64,000 nucleotides of DNA from Hysterangium stoloniferum (taxonomy: Eukaryota; Basidiomycota; Agaricomycetes; Hysterangiales; Hysterangiaceae), in assembly GCA_015178975.1 (NCBI GenBank), contig WHVD01000021.1, positions 620,001 through 684,000 of the forward strand, written 5' to 3'. Position numbers and translations under genes: made by a program. The notes below the pieces were generated by a model. It was not told the origin of the DNA. It searched no databases and saw only the letters and a program-made list of their open reading frames with translations. Positions 22,800 to 33,509 of the stretch are shown piece by piece. Within the stretch, counting starts at the first letter, position 1. Every line of letters begins with the position of its first letter.

Positions 22800-23170
22800 A
22801 CATACCCAACATTTCAACTGTTGCCGCTACCACAGCCAGTATTACCACTACTGCTACTGTTACCGCTACCATGGCCAGTATTACTACTACCAATACCGAT
22901 ACCACCACCACCATTACCGCAACCACACCACTACATCCGTAAGTGCAAACAGTGACCCACTACCATTACCACACCACTACATCTGTAAGTGCAACAGCGA
23001 CCACAACTACCGCTACCACTACCATTACTGCACCACTACATCTGTAAGTGCTAACAGCGACCACAACTACAACTACTGCTACCATCACTGTAACCACTAC
23101 CATAACCACTACCACTGCCACTCACTACTGCTGCCACTACATCCATCAGCATTACCACACCACTATATCC
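22800..23170 (+). repeat. Imperfect ACC/ACT/TTACCRC trinucleotide-rich tract
   Basis: Degenerate TACCACTAC-type microsatellite in the interior of the coding-free element, containing three copies of a roughly 45-60-base block ending in CACTACATCYGTAAGTGC (22927-23055). Confidence 0.75.
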
Positions 23171-24927
23171 ACTATGCCTCAGTCACCATCTACACTGACA
23201 CCACTGCTCACTCGATTGGAAACAAGAAGGAGACCTCAGCTTGGACTACCTCCTCTCCTTGTCAATCCCTTCACGGACACCACAACCACATCAGCCAACC
23301 CGACTGCATTGTTGCCCTCAGAAACTGAAACTGAAGCTGACACTGAATACACAACCTTTCAAATGTAAACTACACCCTTCAAGGCCTCACCAACAAAACA
23401 AGCCAAGAAGTTAGTGATGCCACAAACCAAACCAAGCCAACCTATAGTTGGTGCATTAAACAAGGATCGAACTCATGGCCAGTCAATCACAACAAAAGGT
23501 TTGAAGTCAAGGTCAGCAAACTGAAAGAATGTCAATGCTTACCACTGGACGATACACACCAATAGTTCATCAATGTTGGTCTGTGGCCTGTCGCCAATAC
23601 ATGAAGTTCGGTGAAGAGAAACCTGACAAAATCGACCAACCATCCCATCCAAGTCGAACCCACTCTATTGCCAACCAGGTGGTCCAGAAGCATCAACACT
23701 CATGTTAAATGGGAGACCATTTTTATCAACCTCATGAATAATGATTCTTCTCCCTGCTCTGGATTATGCCTTGTCATACTGGATGCCGAAAAAGATTCAT
23801 TGTCCCTCATCCCCTCAGATGGTTCTTACAGCGTCTTGTCTGATCAAACCTCTAACTCTTCCACATCAACACCACACATGCCTTCTTCACCCACCGGCTC
23901 AAGCATGTCTGTTGCATATCAATGTGTTCAACCCTAAACCATCTTGTCTTCCTAGTCCTGTGTGTTTCACCCAAGAACATGTAAAGACACTTGATAGCTG
24001 CTTCCAAGTCACCCTTGATCCAAATGAACTTTCCCACACCCTCACACACGCCAAATTCAATGCTACCCCCGAAACTGTCCTGGCATATGCTCGGATTGTA
24101 AGAAAACATGAAGGAACGAAATCTCTCCAGAACAGTCAACCTTGTACACTCCTTAGGCCACCGCCACAATTATTTTGTTTCCCACATCTGTCCCAGTACA
24201 ACAAGTGTCAATACTTCGGGTTTCACCGGTCTTCTTACATGCCACCCATTGCCCATCAGGACAGTCTCTCCGTCAAAACAATTCCGCCCAATGCCGGCCT
24301 GCAGGGCATCGAAACTGCCTTCTCAGACGTATTCACACTTCAGTATTTCATCTGTTCAGCCTCCAGTGCCAGCATTACCGGATGTATTCCTCTGTCCTCC
24401 AGTGGCAAGCCCACGATCCGAGGTGGTCTTATAATGCACATTATGCCAGGATGCTCACGACCCTTTCTGGCCTCTTACAAGCTTGCCAATCCACACCAAT
24501 GAAATCACGTTGAAATAGTAAATATCACATAACCGGCTTAAACCCTGGCCGCCAACTCTCCACCAGCCCCTCTGCTCGAGAGTATTTGCATCACCGGGCC
24601 CCATCTCACCATTCTACACTTTGAACCTGCAAGTTCAACAATGTACACTATGTACTCCACCCCCTACTTTCCTTGTGGTTGGTTTCCTTGATACAACATA
24701 CACATAATTACATCATGTCCATTCCTGTTCTGATCCCTTCACCTACTTCCAGCATGGGGACATCCTCAGCATGCCCCTGATGTTCACCATCAGTCCGTAC
24801 CTTGGCTACAAACCTTTCCACAAGACCATCTTCCCCATTCCTCTGGCACAAGCTTCTCTGATTTCTCCTTCAGCTCTGTCAAGAACCCTGGAAATGTCAT
24901 TGAACTTTAACCCTTGTGAAGTTTTCA

Positions 24928-24940
24928 GAGGGGGGAGGGG
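24928..24940 (+). other. Polypurine tract of the coding-free element
   Basis: GAGGGGGGAGGGG lies immediately upstream of the 3' LTR start TGTAAGCC, exactly where plus-strand priming is expected. Confidence 0.85.
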
Positions 24941-25256
24941 TGTAAGCCTGGCCACCTTACCACATATGTCACCACCAACCTCTCCCATCAACCACTCATT
25001 GTTCTGCCACTTGATTGTTAAGTAGCACCCTTGTGCCTGATCATGTGGTTCATTGTTCTCCTGCCACATTCACCTTGACTACATAAAAACCCATATCCTG
25101 TAGTGATAGAATCAATCTTCTCTTCAACCATTAATCCTTTCCCCACTCTTCCCTAGGGAACCTCGCATTCACCTTGTATCCTGCTAATATTTAAAAATAA
25201 AGAAAACTTAGTCCTGTCTGTGTTGACTGAGTGAGGCTGATACTGACAGCCTTACA
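24941..25256 (+). repeat. 3' LTR of the coding-free element
   Basis: 316 bases. Differences from the 5' copy are mainly C/T and A/G transitions, several at former CG sites. It is followed directly by the duplication ACCGA. Confidence 0.9.
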
Positions 25257-25436
25257 ACCGACTTGGCATATATTTGTGGAGTGGAGATGTCACTGTGGTA
25301 AAGCTGCTGGTTCTAAGCTACAGATCTTGGACAAAGACAATGTGGAACCTTGGTGAGGAATTGGACAAAGAGGAAGAGGATAGTGAGAATCAGGACAATG
25401 TGTAGGAGATCAACAATTCTCATAGTCTCCACTAGT

Positions 25437-25858
25437 GTTGAAATGGGAAGATGGAGTGTTGAAATGGAGGGATATTGAAATGCAGAGCTGAGACATTGCC
25501 ATGAGGACATGAAGTAATAAAAATCAGTAGCTGAGGTGATGGAAAGGAGAGATGAAGAAGAGTTGAAATGAGGATATGAGATGTTGAAGCTGAGGAGTTG
25601 CAATAGGAAGATGGGGTGTTGAAATGGGGAGGTGCAAGGTTGAAATTGGGAGATGAAGTGATGAAAAGGGTGATGAAGTGATGAAAGGAGGTGATGAAGT
25701 GATGAAAGGAGGTGATGAAGTGATGAAAGGAGGTAAAGTGATGAATGTGGAGTGGGGAGATGAAGTGATGAAAGAAGGCAATAAAGTCTTGAAAGGAGGA
25801 GATGAAGTATTGAAGCGAGGAGAAGAAGTGTTATAATGGGGAGATGAAGTTTTAAAAT
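25437..25858 (-). repeat. Left arm of a large imperfect inverted repeat
   Basis: Its reverse complement matches the plus strand at about 27870-28300: both hold the CATCACTTCATCTCC-type series, CAATTTCAACCTTGCACCTC and TACTGATTTTTATTACTTCA. This arm ends in only about two units of the 21-base minisatellite that is expanded in the right arm. Confidence 0.85.
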
Positions 25859-25913
25859 GAAATTTGGTAACCTGTTTGCTTGACAAGTATTCACTTGTTT
25901 GTTTATTGTTCCC

Positions 25914-26685
25914 TGTTAAGATCTAAAGCCTGGGGGAGTGGGTAAGTCCTAGTTGGGGGACCACTGATAAGATCTATAATAATCAGGAGGCCACAATAGG
26001 AATCATATTAGTTGGGAGGTCCAACTCCATAAGATGAAGTGGAGCTTGGCTTCAACTTTGTTGCACCCTCACACGAACTGCTAGGGTTCTCCAGTATTTC
26101 AAACAGAGCACATAGTACAATATAAACTAGAGACAACACTTAGCTCACTCAACTGGGTGCCCAAAATACTAAAGTGTTGTAGGGTATGATAGTTGTGGCA
26201 TGCTGACAACTATGACAGAGAGTGAAACAAGAGGAGTTATTGAGGAGAGAGATTAGGAAGGGTTTCCTCAAGTTGAAAGGGCAAATCTAAGTTGATTTTT
26301 GAACTGAGGAACTGAAGCATACATGATAGAAGCTTTATACTAAGGTATAACAGATTTTTTGAGGTCCAAAAATAGAAGCAGAAGGCAGAGATGGATCAAA
26401 AGAAGCATGGGAAGGAATGGGAAACAAACTGAAACGGAATACAATGTAACAATGCTATTCTAAAGGGTATGAGGTGGCAAATGATGATTTAATAGTGAAT
26501 GGATGATGGGAGAGCATTGGAATGGAGACAGAAATGGGACAGCTAACAGATACTCTACAATAAACCAAGTTTCAGGGCACTGAGGTGGCAGTCCCAGGAT
26601 CTGGGGTCCTGAGGTCAGGGTGCTGGAAAGGTGTGTCAGAGTAGTAATGAGTTGTGGGAGTCTGAAAGGGATACAGATCCTAACA
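25914..26685 (+). mobile_element. Solo LTR, family C
   Basis: 772 bases from TGTTAAGATC to GATCCTAACA (10-base terminal complementarity). It lies in LTR B with flanks TTCCC (25909-25913) and TGCCC (26686-26690), a target duplication with one mismatch. No coding content. Confidence 0.8.
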
Positions 26686-26937
26686 TGCCCCTATTCTGCA
26701 ATCCACTTCCTAATTTGTCTTATTATGGTCCTTGTTTGTAGTACAATAGCCAGAGACTGTATATTCATTCTGCACACTTACTTACACTTTAGATCTGATA
26801 TTGACTTAGTTGCTCATTTATACTCTCTTTCTGTACACTCAATATTCAGAACTCTTCATAAATCTGAATATCTGTAAATCTCCAACTCCCATCTCCTCTG
26901 AAATTAAGGACACTTGAGCATTTGCATAGGGGTACAG

Positions 26938-27753
26938 TGTTAAGGTATGTACACGACGGGTTTCCGGAGAAACCTGCAGGATATCCGGTGGGACTTGGCT
27001 TCAGCTTATAGGCTGTGCCCTTGCGAGATCGTGTTGTCCAATTTCAGACAGGCAGATGGGAATCCTGGGGAGTCCAGGCAGGGTTTGTGGGTCGGGGGGT
27101 CATAGGTCGGAGGTCGGGGGGTCATAGGTCGGAGGTCGGGGGGTCATAGGTCGGAGGTCGTGGGTTGAGAGGTCAGGAGTCGAGATAAATAAGAGAGGTA
27201 GATGCGCCAGAGCCCATGGGCTCTGACTAGCGTGAGTGGTGTGATTCAAGTAGGAGTTTAGAGCAGAAAATGTATTAGATTACTGGGGGGAATCTAAGTT
27301 GATTTTCTGACTGGATTGTATGTACAACATCTGCCAGACTATATAGACTGTGGAATGAATGACATACCAAATCCAGTGATAATGAAACGAAACTAGCAAA
27401 ACATAAAACAAGAATAGTAAACACCAAATTTGGTGTTAGGAATGGGATGGAATGGAGTGGAGTCTGAATCGTGACAGGTCATTTGACTAAAATGGGAATG
27501 GGGCTCTGTTAGAGGGATGACAGGTTTTCCAAGAGGGGTCCAGTGACTGACACGCAGGACGGGGTCAGACATAGACAGGGATGGAGTCCAGTGGGTATTC
27601 CGGTGACTGAAACACAATGTAATGAAGTCGAATGTAGACAAGTCTGACATATGGAGTCCAGCAGGAATTCTGGTGAACTGACAATGGGTGCGTATAGGGT
27701 GCAGGTGCATATAAGTTAGTGCCCAGAATCCGGCGGGAATTCCGGTCGTAACA
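26938..27753 (-). mobile_element. Solo LTR, family A, copy 4
   Basis: 816 bases on the minus strand, same ends as the chromovirus LTR, flanked by a perfect duplication TACAG (26933-26937 and 27754-27758). At the minisatellite site it has three 22-base units (GTCGGGGGGTCATAGGTCGG core, about 27098-27165), unlike any other copy. Confidence 0.93.
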
Positions 27754-27861
27754 TACAGCACATAAGCTGAAGCCAACATTCTGACCACTATTTGGAAGTA
27801 TTCAAGTTTCCAGATATTTCCCAATAGTTCCCAGTGTAAGCTCCTGACATGGCACTTAACA

Positions 27862-28300
27862 CATTTCAACTCCTCATCATTCCATTTCATCACTTCATCA
27901 CTTCATTTGATCACTTCCTCTCCTCATTGTAACACTTCCTCTCCTCACTTCAATACTTCAAATCCCCATTTCAAGACTTTATTGCCTCATTTCAACACTT
28001 CATCTCCCCACTCCACTTTCATCACTTTACCTCCTTTCATCACTTCATCTCCCTTTTCATCACTTCATCTCCCTTTTCATCACTTCATCTCCCAATTTCA
28101 ACCTTGCACCTCCCCATTTCAACACCCCATCTTCCTATTGCAACTCCTCAGCTTCAACATCTCATATCCTCATTTCAACTCTTCTTCATCTCTCCTTTCC
28201 ATCACCTCAGCTACTGATTTTTATTACTTCATGTCCTCATGGCAATGTCTCAGCTCTGCATTTCCATATCGCTCCATTTCAACACCATCTTCCCATTTCA
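27862..28300 (+). repeat. Right arm of the large inverted repeat
   Basis: Reverse-complementary to 25437-25858, as described there. It is non-coding in spite of an open frame, because the frame is a translation of ATTTCATCACTTC-type repeats. Confidence 0.85.
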
Positions 28301-28553
28301 ACACTCCATCTTCCCATTTCAACACTCCATCTTCCCATTCCAACACTCCATCTTCCCATTTCAACACTCCATCTTCCCATTCCAACACTCCATCTTCCCA
28401 TTTCAACACTCCATCTTCCCATTTCAACACTCCATCTTCCCATTTCAACACTCCATCTTCCCATTTCAACACTCCATCTTCCCATTTCAACACTCCATCT
28501 TCCCATTTCAACACTCCATCTTCCCATTTCAACACTCCATCTTCCCATTTCAA
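28284..28553 (+). repeat. 21-base minisatellite CATCTTCCCATTTCAACACTC
   Basis: Thirteen copies, only two types of point variant (TTTC and TTCC). All three plus frames and several minus frames stay open through it, which explains the repeat proteins predicted there. Confidence 0.95.
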
Positions 28554-28639
28554 TACATCATCTGGCAATTTTGTCCTTTATCTCAATATTTCAACTACTC
28601 ATCTCCCTATTTCCTCACTTTATTCATCACTTTCATCAG

Positions 28640-29425
28640 CTCATTTCCCCTTTTGAATAACACTGAATTGCACTGTAGCCTCTCAAATATTTGTGAATTG
28701 CAATGAATCACAGTGTATCCTTTTGAATATTTGTGAATTGTGCTGAATCAGGAAAAATTGGTTCAGGGTTTCTCATCTTGAAAAACCTTTAAGAAACTCA
28801 TGGGAAATTGTTGATTTCTTCATGATTTCACAAACACATTTCTTAAATTTCCATAGTGTTTGTGACCAAGGAAAATTTTGTTGAAATATATAATTATTCA
28901 ATGATTTTACATATAATTAAATTGTAGATTTCATTATGGTTTTCCCCTTGACAAAACATTAAGAAAACTTTCTATTGGCACAAGATGGTTTCAGACACAA
29001 AATCAGAGTTTTCATTCAATTCCCTAAGGACCAAAATTAAATAGAAATATGTGGTTTTCAAATGATTTCTTTAGACACATTATTACAGTTTTCATAGGAT
29101 TTTGTTGGGTGGAAAAATCCTAGCAAAATACAGGGTTTTTTCAGAGTTTTCTTATTCAGAAAATCCATAAAAAATAGGCTATTTCCAACAAGGTTTCCTC
29201 AGAATTTCCTGATGCAAATTTTTAGGATTTTCAGATACAATTTTTAGCCTCAGAAAAACCTACTAAACCTCAAAATGTTCAAACAGTTTTTCAGTTCAAA
29301 AATGCTTAGAAAATTTGGCCAAATAGTAAGATTTTCTAAAGGTTTTCCAACTTCAAAAATCTTGGGATGCCTCCAGTGCTTGCAGATGTAGAAGTGGGAT
29401 GCTAGACAATGGCCATCCAAGTGTT
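28640..29425. other. No gene seen
   Basis: AT-rich, strongly decayed sequence with recurring GATTTTCAGA/AAAAACC strings. No frame, hairpin or terminal repeat stands out. Confidence 0.5.
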
Positions 29426-29429
29426 AATA

Positions 29430-30720
29430 TATCCATTAGTTCCACCTGCCAAGGTACCAATTAATTATTAGTTGCAAATACTCTCTATTAGCTACAATTG
29501 AAGTTAGTTCTGCAATAGAGTGACAGGGAGAATTTGACCAATCCTTACAAGCTAAAATAGGTGTGTTTACATAACATAACCACTTCCAACCATACTTTTG
29601 GTAAATGAGCCAGGGAATAACTGGCAACCCCAAGCCAATGATGATCCCAAGTGGAACAATAAAGTAAGGGCCATTGGGACCATCTAAAAAGTCCCAGGCA
29701 TGAACACATGATACTCAGAACTAGTCAACACCTACAGATCTCATTTCCAAGAGTGCCCCAAAGCACAGCTTACAACATGATAAGATGATGGCATTCTCCA
29801 CATTGTTAATAAAAACTCACCATCAGCATTGAAAGTTTGGATTCTGTCAACCACTCCAAATGTGGATGCCTTTGTTACTCAACTATTACTGTAGTTTATA
29901 TTGAATTGGATATACTGGCCACTAAAATGAAAGTTCTCACCAGAATGTAACACTCGTTGTCCACAATAGTCTGCATGGTAACATCTGAAATACTGTAAGT
30001 GCCTAAATCTGCAATAAGGAAAGAGAGGAAAGAAAAGATTTACAATTAAGCAATGCACCGACAACCATTCCTACAATTTGCACCAATTTGTACCATAAAG
30101 GTTACCTAGATAGAGTGGAGTAGGTCAATCATCTCTGTATCCAAAGTAACACCATTGTATTTCTCACACGAGGGGGATCTACCAAGAGACATCAGTGGAC
30201 TTGTGTGGACGGTAAACTGAGTGTACAGCTTATGTTTTGAATATTGTCCAAGCTTCAGATCAGAAAGCATGGCTGCCACTTGTGTCAGCCATGACTAGAA
30301 TATAATTCAAAGTAATAGGAAAATTGAAGAATTTAGGACAGGACAGAAATGCCAAGAATATACATGGCACACCATGTTTGCTTGAGAAGATCTGGGGACT
30401 AGAGCAGCCACAATGATTTGGAATAACAATGTCATGTTAGGAGTCCAGCTACAGATTGATATCAGCTAGTTAAATAAAACATGGGCTATAATAATTTGAG
30501 AACATATGCAAAAATGGCATTCATGGCTCTGTAGAATGGTAGAATGATAATAGAAAACAGAAGGGCAAGGATAAGTGCCCACCAAAGTAGTCTGTAAGAT
30601 ATATAGTCACCTAGCAGTCTGAACAATAACATGTTTATGAACTGTAAATGCTCTGTATAAGCACAGATCACTGTATCCTTCATTAGCAGACAAGCCTTGT
30701 GATTTAGTATGACATACTAG
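29430..30720 (-). pseudogene. Oligopeptide transporter (OPT family) remnant
   Basis: Scattered minus-strand pieces match OPT landmarks in the right order: YRLLWWALILALLFSIII (about 30540-30620), AMLSDLKLGQYSKHKLYTQF (about 30230-30280; OPT proteins have SDLKLGHYMK here), FGVVDRIQTFNADGEF (about 29825-29870) and GPYFIVPLGIIIGLGLPVIP with KYGWKWLCYVNTPILA (about 29550-29670). Frames are interrupted by stops and shifts not explained by introns. The functional family imports small peptides through the plasma membrane; this copy is dead. Confidence 0.6.
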
Positions 30721-30944
30721 TGACAACAAAGGCTGAAGGAGAAAAATATTGGTCAACAAGGGAGATCACATATTGCCAGGGCAACATACCTCCAATTGTG
30801 ATACTATCATACCACCACAATGGAACTTAAGAACAATTGAGAGAGCTGATGCTACTGCAAAACATGGGACCTACCCTCTCTGTGACTCTGGCATGCATCA
30901 TCTGTTAATAATAATACAAGTCTTCACACAAACCTAGGCCGAGT

Positions 30945-31215
30945 TTGGACCCACAATGACGAGTGTATGCACATATATGTGCATATACTATGGTGCCATA
31001 AGGGGGAACTAACTCCTTTGATTATATATCTCTCCTTTAATGATGCAATTAGCTAGAAACTTCGAGTATCTAAATTTCTCCTTTTTACTCTCCTAAAGAC
31101 TCCCCTAACAATTACAAAGTAAATAAAAGGACACAAAATTTGCCATATACCTCAGTGAAAGTTATTCACTCACTGAGCCACATATACAGAGTCAATCCTT
31201 TTGTATCCTTGTCTC
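30945..31215 (+). repeat. Dispersed repeat F, copy 1
   Basis: Shares ordered blocks with 40940-41310, including AACTTCGAGTATCTAAATTT and GCCATATACCTCAGTGA. In this copy many CG sites of the other copy are TG or CA (for example CGCATATATGCGCAT reads CACATATATGTGCAT). Confidence 0.8.
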
Positions 31216-31355
31216 AAAACTTAACATCATCAATACCTATATACACAAACATCATAATAAGCCAACTCACCTCATTTTGGCATAATGGAGATCATCGATT
31301 AGTTTACCCCAGAGGCTGGATGTAGATCCTTAAGAATATGCTTTGAGACGAGAAG

Positions 31356-32324
31356 TCAGACAGTCTCGTGGAGAATGCTCACACTCACCTGGAATTGGTC
31401 CATTGCAGCCACAAGCTCTTTCCGGTAGTCTTCTGATTTGCTTTTCTCAGAGTCTACATTCATAGCTCCTTCCACAAAATTCTTGACTACCTCCCAGTGG
31501 GCTCTCAGGGGAGCATCTTTGGACAGCAAAACACAGTCTGCCATAATCTTCACCACCAACTTTTCAAGCATTCTATGAGCAGATAAATCACTAGGATGAC
31601 TTAACGAACATCTCTGCTGACTTAGAATAATGTTTGACAGGTCCAAGAAGAGGCAATTCGTGATCAGGTACTATATCCTCAACTTCCAGTCATTTTAACT
31701 GATCATTGAACTCCTTTTGGTGGTCATCAATGGTCTTCAGTAAATCTTGCCATTCCTGTCCATTTTCTACCATTTTCTATAGTGTTTCTGCCACTCAATA
31801 TGTGGCCTGCATGTGCAGCACAATGACAGACCTTGAGGATGCCTAGCACTTCTTTGACCTTTCCCAAGAGACCTGCCAGTGAAACTGGTAGTGCCCCTCC
31901 TGCCACCTCTGTGCCTAGCTGAAAAAGCTCTACAACTTTAATACACACATCAAGCATGTCTTTCCTCTTCTCCACATCAAATGGCTTGTTTGAGATTCAT
32001 GTCAAGCCCTGTGGTGACAAAAGTTTCAGGTTGCGGTTTAACTTGTTCTTCTTTTGAAGCAGTGGTCGAAAGCTCCTTCGCTTGGTCCTTTGAGCAGAAG
32101 CTCCCCATGCTTGTGGCCAAAAACAAAGCTTTGATGGTAAAAAGAAGAGTCTTAGGTAAGTAAAAGTGGAGTCTGAGCCTAGCAGCCATCAATTCATGTT
32201 TGTTGCTGTATCTTACGGTAGTGTCACAGTGTTGGGCTTGCAACCTCTCCAGTGGAGCTTCCCCTTCACTAGCCCTCTGCTTCGACTCAGGCTGTCCATG
32301 AGCATCCAAAAGTAATGCTCCCAT
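31356..32324 (-). pseudogene. Helical-domain gene fragment, family uncertain
   Basis: Minus-strand pieces read in order: a Ser/Lys-rich start (about 32110-32000), KDMLDVCIKVVELFQLGTEV with AGGALPVSLAGLLGKVKEVL (about 31960-31830), then LEVEDIVPDHELPLLG (about 31650-31690) and HWEVVKNFVEGAMNVDSEKS (about 31440-31500). The first block resembles the amphipathic N-terminal helical domains (HeLo/MLKL-like) that precede NTPase or kinase modules in agaricomycetes, but I cannot confirm the family. No NTPase or kinase follows and frames are broken. Unrecognised gene remnant is the safe reading. Confidence 0.35.
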
Positions 32325-32329
32325 GTTTT

Positions 32330-33110
32330 GTGCAAGCTTTCCTGGAATTGATTAGATCCTTGTTGAGCAACCTATGGGTTGGAGGTCATATTATTTTATA
32401 TCCTCATTAGAGAGCCATGGTAATTGCTGTGGTTGTGTCTGCTTGGTCTACATTTTTCTGGCATGTACTTCATTTCCTTGCTTTCCTGTCAATCACTTTC
32501 CAAGTCATTCTCATTCACATTCATGCAGTCTGGATAATATGACAATACTTATTTAGACTTGGTTTTTCATTTGCATAATTGTATCATTAGAATCACATCA
32601 GTTGTCCAAAAAAGTATAGTAGAAATAATACTTTCCATACCTTACTAATAACTAATAAAAGAGATGTATAGAAGTGGAAAAGGGGTTGCCAGCCATACAC
32701 GTCAAAGGGGATTATAGATTAGATGGGCATCAATGCAGGGCATCTGTCCCTGTGCTAGCACCCAATTTCTAAATATACTTCTATCAAACCGAAAACCCAG
32801 TTCATAACACAGTGACATCATATGGGCTTGGCACTCCACTGAGTAGCTACAGGGACCAAATGATGTCATGATGGGGCACACTGTGCAGTTCTTACATCTT
32901 TTTGTAGAAGAGTCCAAAGGGTTTTTATTTTGTTTTATTTTTTATTTTTTTATTTGGCTAAGTCCTAATATTTTTGTGGGGAAAAAAGAGAGAGAGACAG
33001 GTGGTTAAAGTTGTGTGCATGTGTGGGTATGTGGATGTATGTGGTTCTGGCATCTAAACTGCCAGATGTCTCCACCCTCACTAAACTGCCAGCCTTCTTT
33101 CCGGCTATGG
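32330..33110. other. No supported gene
   Basis: A T-rich tract at 32925-32960 and a GT-rich stretch at 33010-33045 are the only notable items. A minus-strand frame at 32702-32917 with several cysteines is not recognised. Confidence 0.45.
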
Positions 33111-33113
33111 TGG

Positions 33114-33243
33114 AGCTTTCTACAAAAACTGCAGAGTCTTCTACAAAAAGTGTGGGAGTCCTGTACAAAAATGGTGGAGTCTTCTACAAAAACTGTGGAG
33201 TCTTCTATGAAAACTGGTTTGGAGTCTTCTACAAAAAGGTAGA
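33114..33243 (+). repeat. GAGTCTTCTACAAAAACTGTG tandem repeat
   Basis: About six imperfect 21-24-base units directly left of the copia 2 3' LTR remnant. Confidence 0.85.
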
Positions 33244-33287
33244 GTGTCCACCTCGGGAGAGAATATTACTAAAATAAAAAAAAAGTA

Positions 33288-33473
33288 GTAGTAGTATAAC
33301 GGACTGAGGTAAAACTATAATTGACGCCCAATATATATGTGTGTGACAGTCAATGTGACTGTGATTAGAACAGAGGATGTGATGGGGGCAAAAGAAATAT
33401 TCATTTGCCTGATTTCGGATTCGATCGTCCCTAGTGCATATAGAGGTATATGCGGTGTCTCTCTTCCTCAACA
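33288..33473 (-). repeat. 3' LTR of copia 2, left-truncated
   Basis: About 185 bases matching 38285-38468, with two adjacent differences seen by eye (near 33397). It ends CAACA at 33473. The other ~160 bases of the LTR are missing and A-rich sequence replaces them. Confidence 0.85.
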
Positions 33474-33489
33474 CTCCTCCTCACTGCAG
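33474..33489 (-). other. Polypurine tract of copia 2
   Basis: The minus strand reads CTGCAGTGAGGAGGAG immediately before the LTR start TGTTGAGG. Confidence 0.7.
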
Positions 33490-33509
33490 TACTCCTATGT
33501 CGTTCGTGC

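Larger units (their letters stand above)
21439..25256 (+). mobile_element. Complete LTR retrotransposon without recognisable coding capacity (LARD-like)
   Basis: Two 316-base direct repeats (21439-21754 and 24941-25256) begin TGTAAGCCTGG and end CAGCCTTACA. The whole is flanked by a perfect 5-base duplication ACCGA (21434-21438 and 25257-25261). A strong purine tract (GAGGGGGGAGGGG) abuts the 3' repeat, fixing the strand as plus. The 3.2-kb interior shows no protease, RT, RNase H, integrase or Gag motif in any frame. It is Thr/Pro/Ser-rich with a YAC-repeat zone. About 18 differences by eye between the LTRs (roughly 94% identity) indicate an old insertion. It would depend on enzymes of another element. 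Confidence 0.85.
25859..27861 (+). mobile_element. LTR family B, copy 2, split by two later LTR insertions
   Basis: Pieces at 25859-25913, about 26686-26937 and 27754-27861 align in order with the LTR at 13204-13752 (TTGACAAGTATTCACT; CAATATTCAGAACTCTTC; CAGCACATAAGCTGAAGCC; GGCACTTAACA). The first roughly 110 bases of the LTR are missing at the left junction with the inverted repeat. An LTR C and an LTR A copy sit inside it. Confidence 0.82.

Noticed and set aside
23741..24502. 253-codon plus-strand frame in the coding-free LTR element
   Set aside because: Overlapping frames are equally open, composition is biased, and no Gag, protease or RT motif was seen. Kept as non-coding until homologues say otherwise.
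27907..28706. Ser/His/Asn-Thr-Pro repeat frames
   Set aside because: They cover the inverted-repeat arm and 21-base minisatellite, and several frames are open at once.
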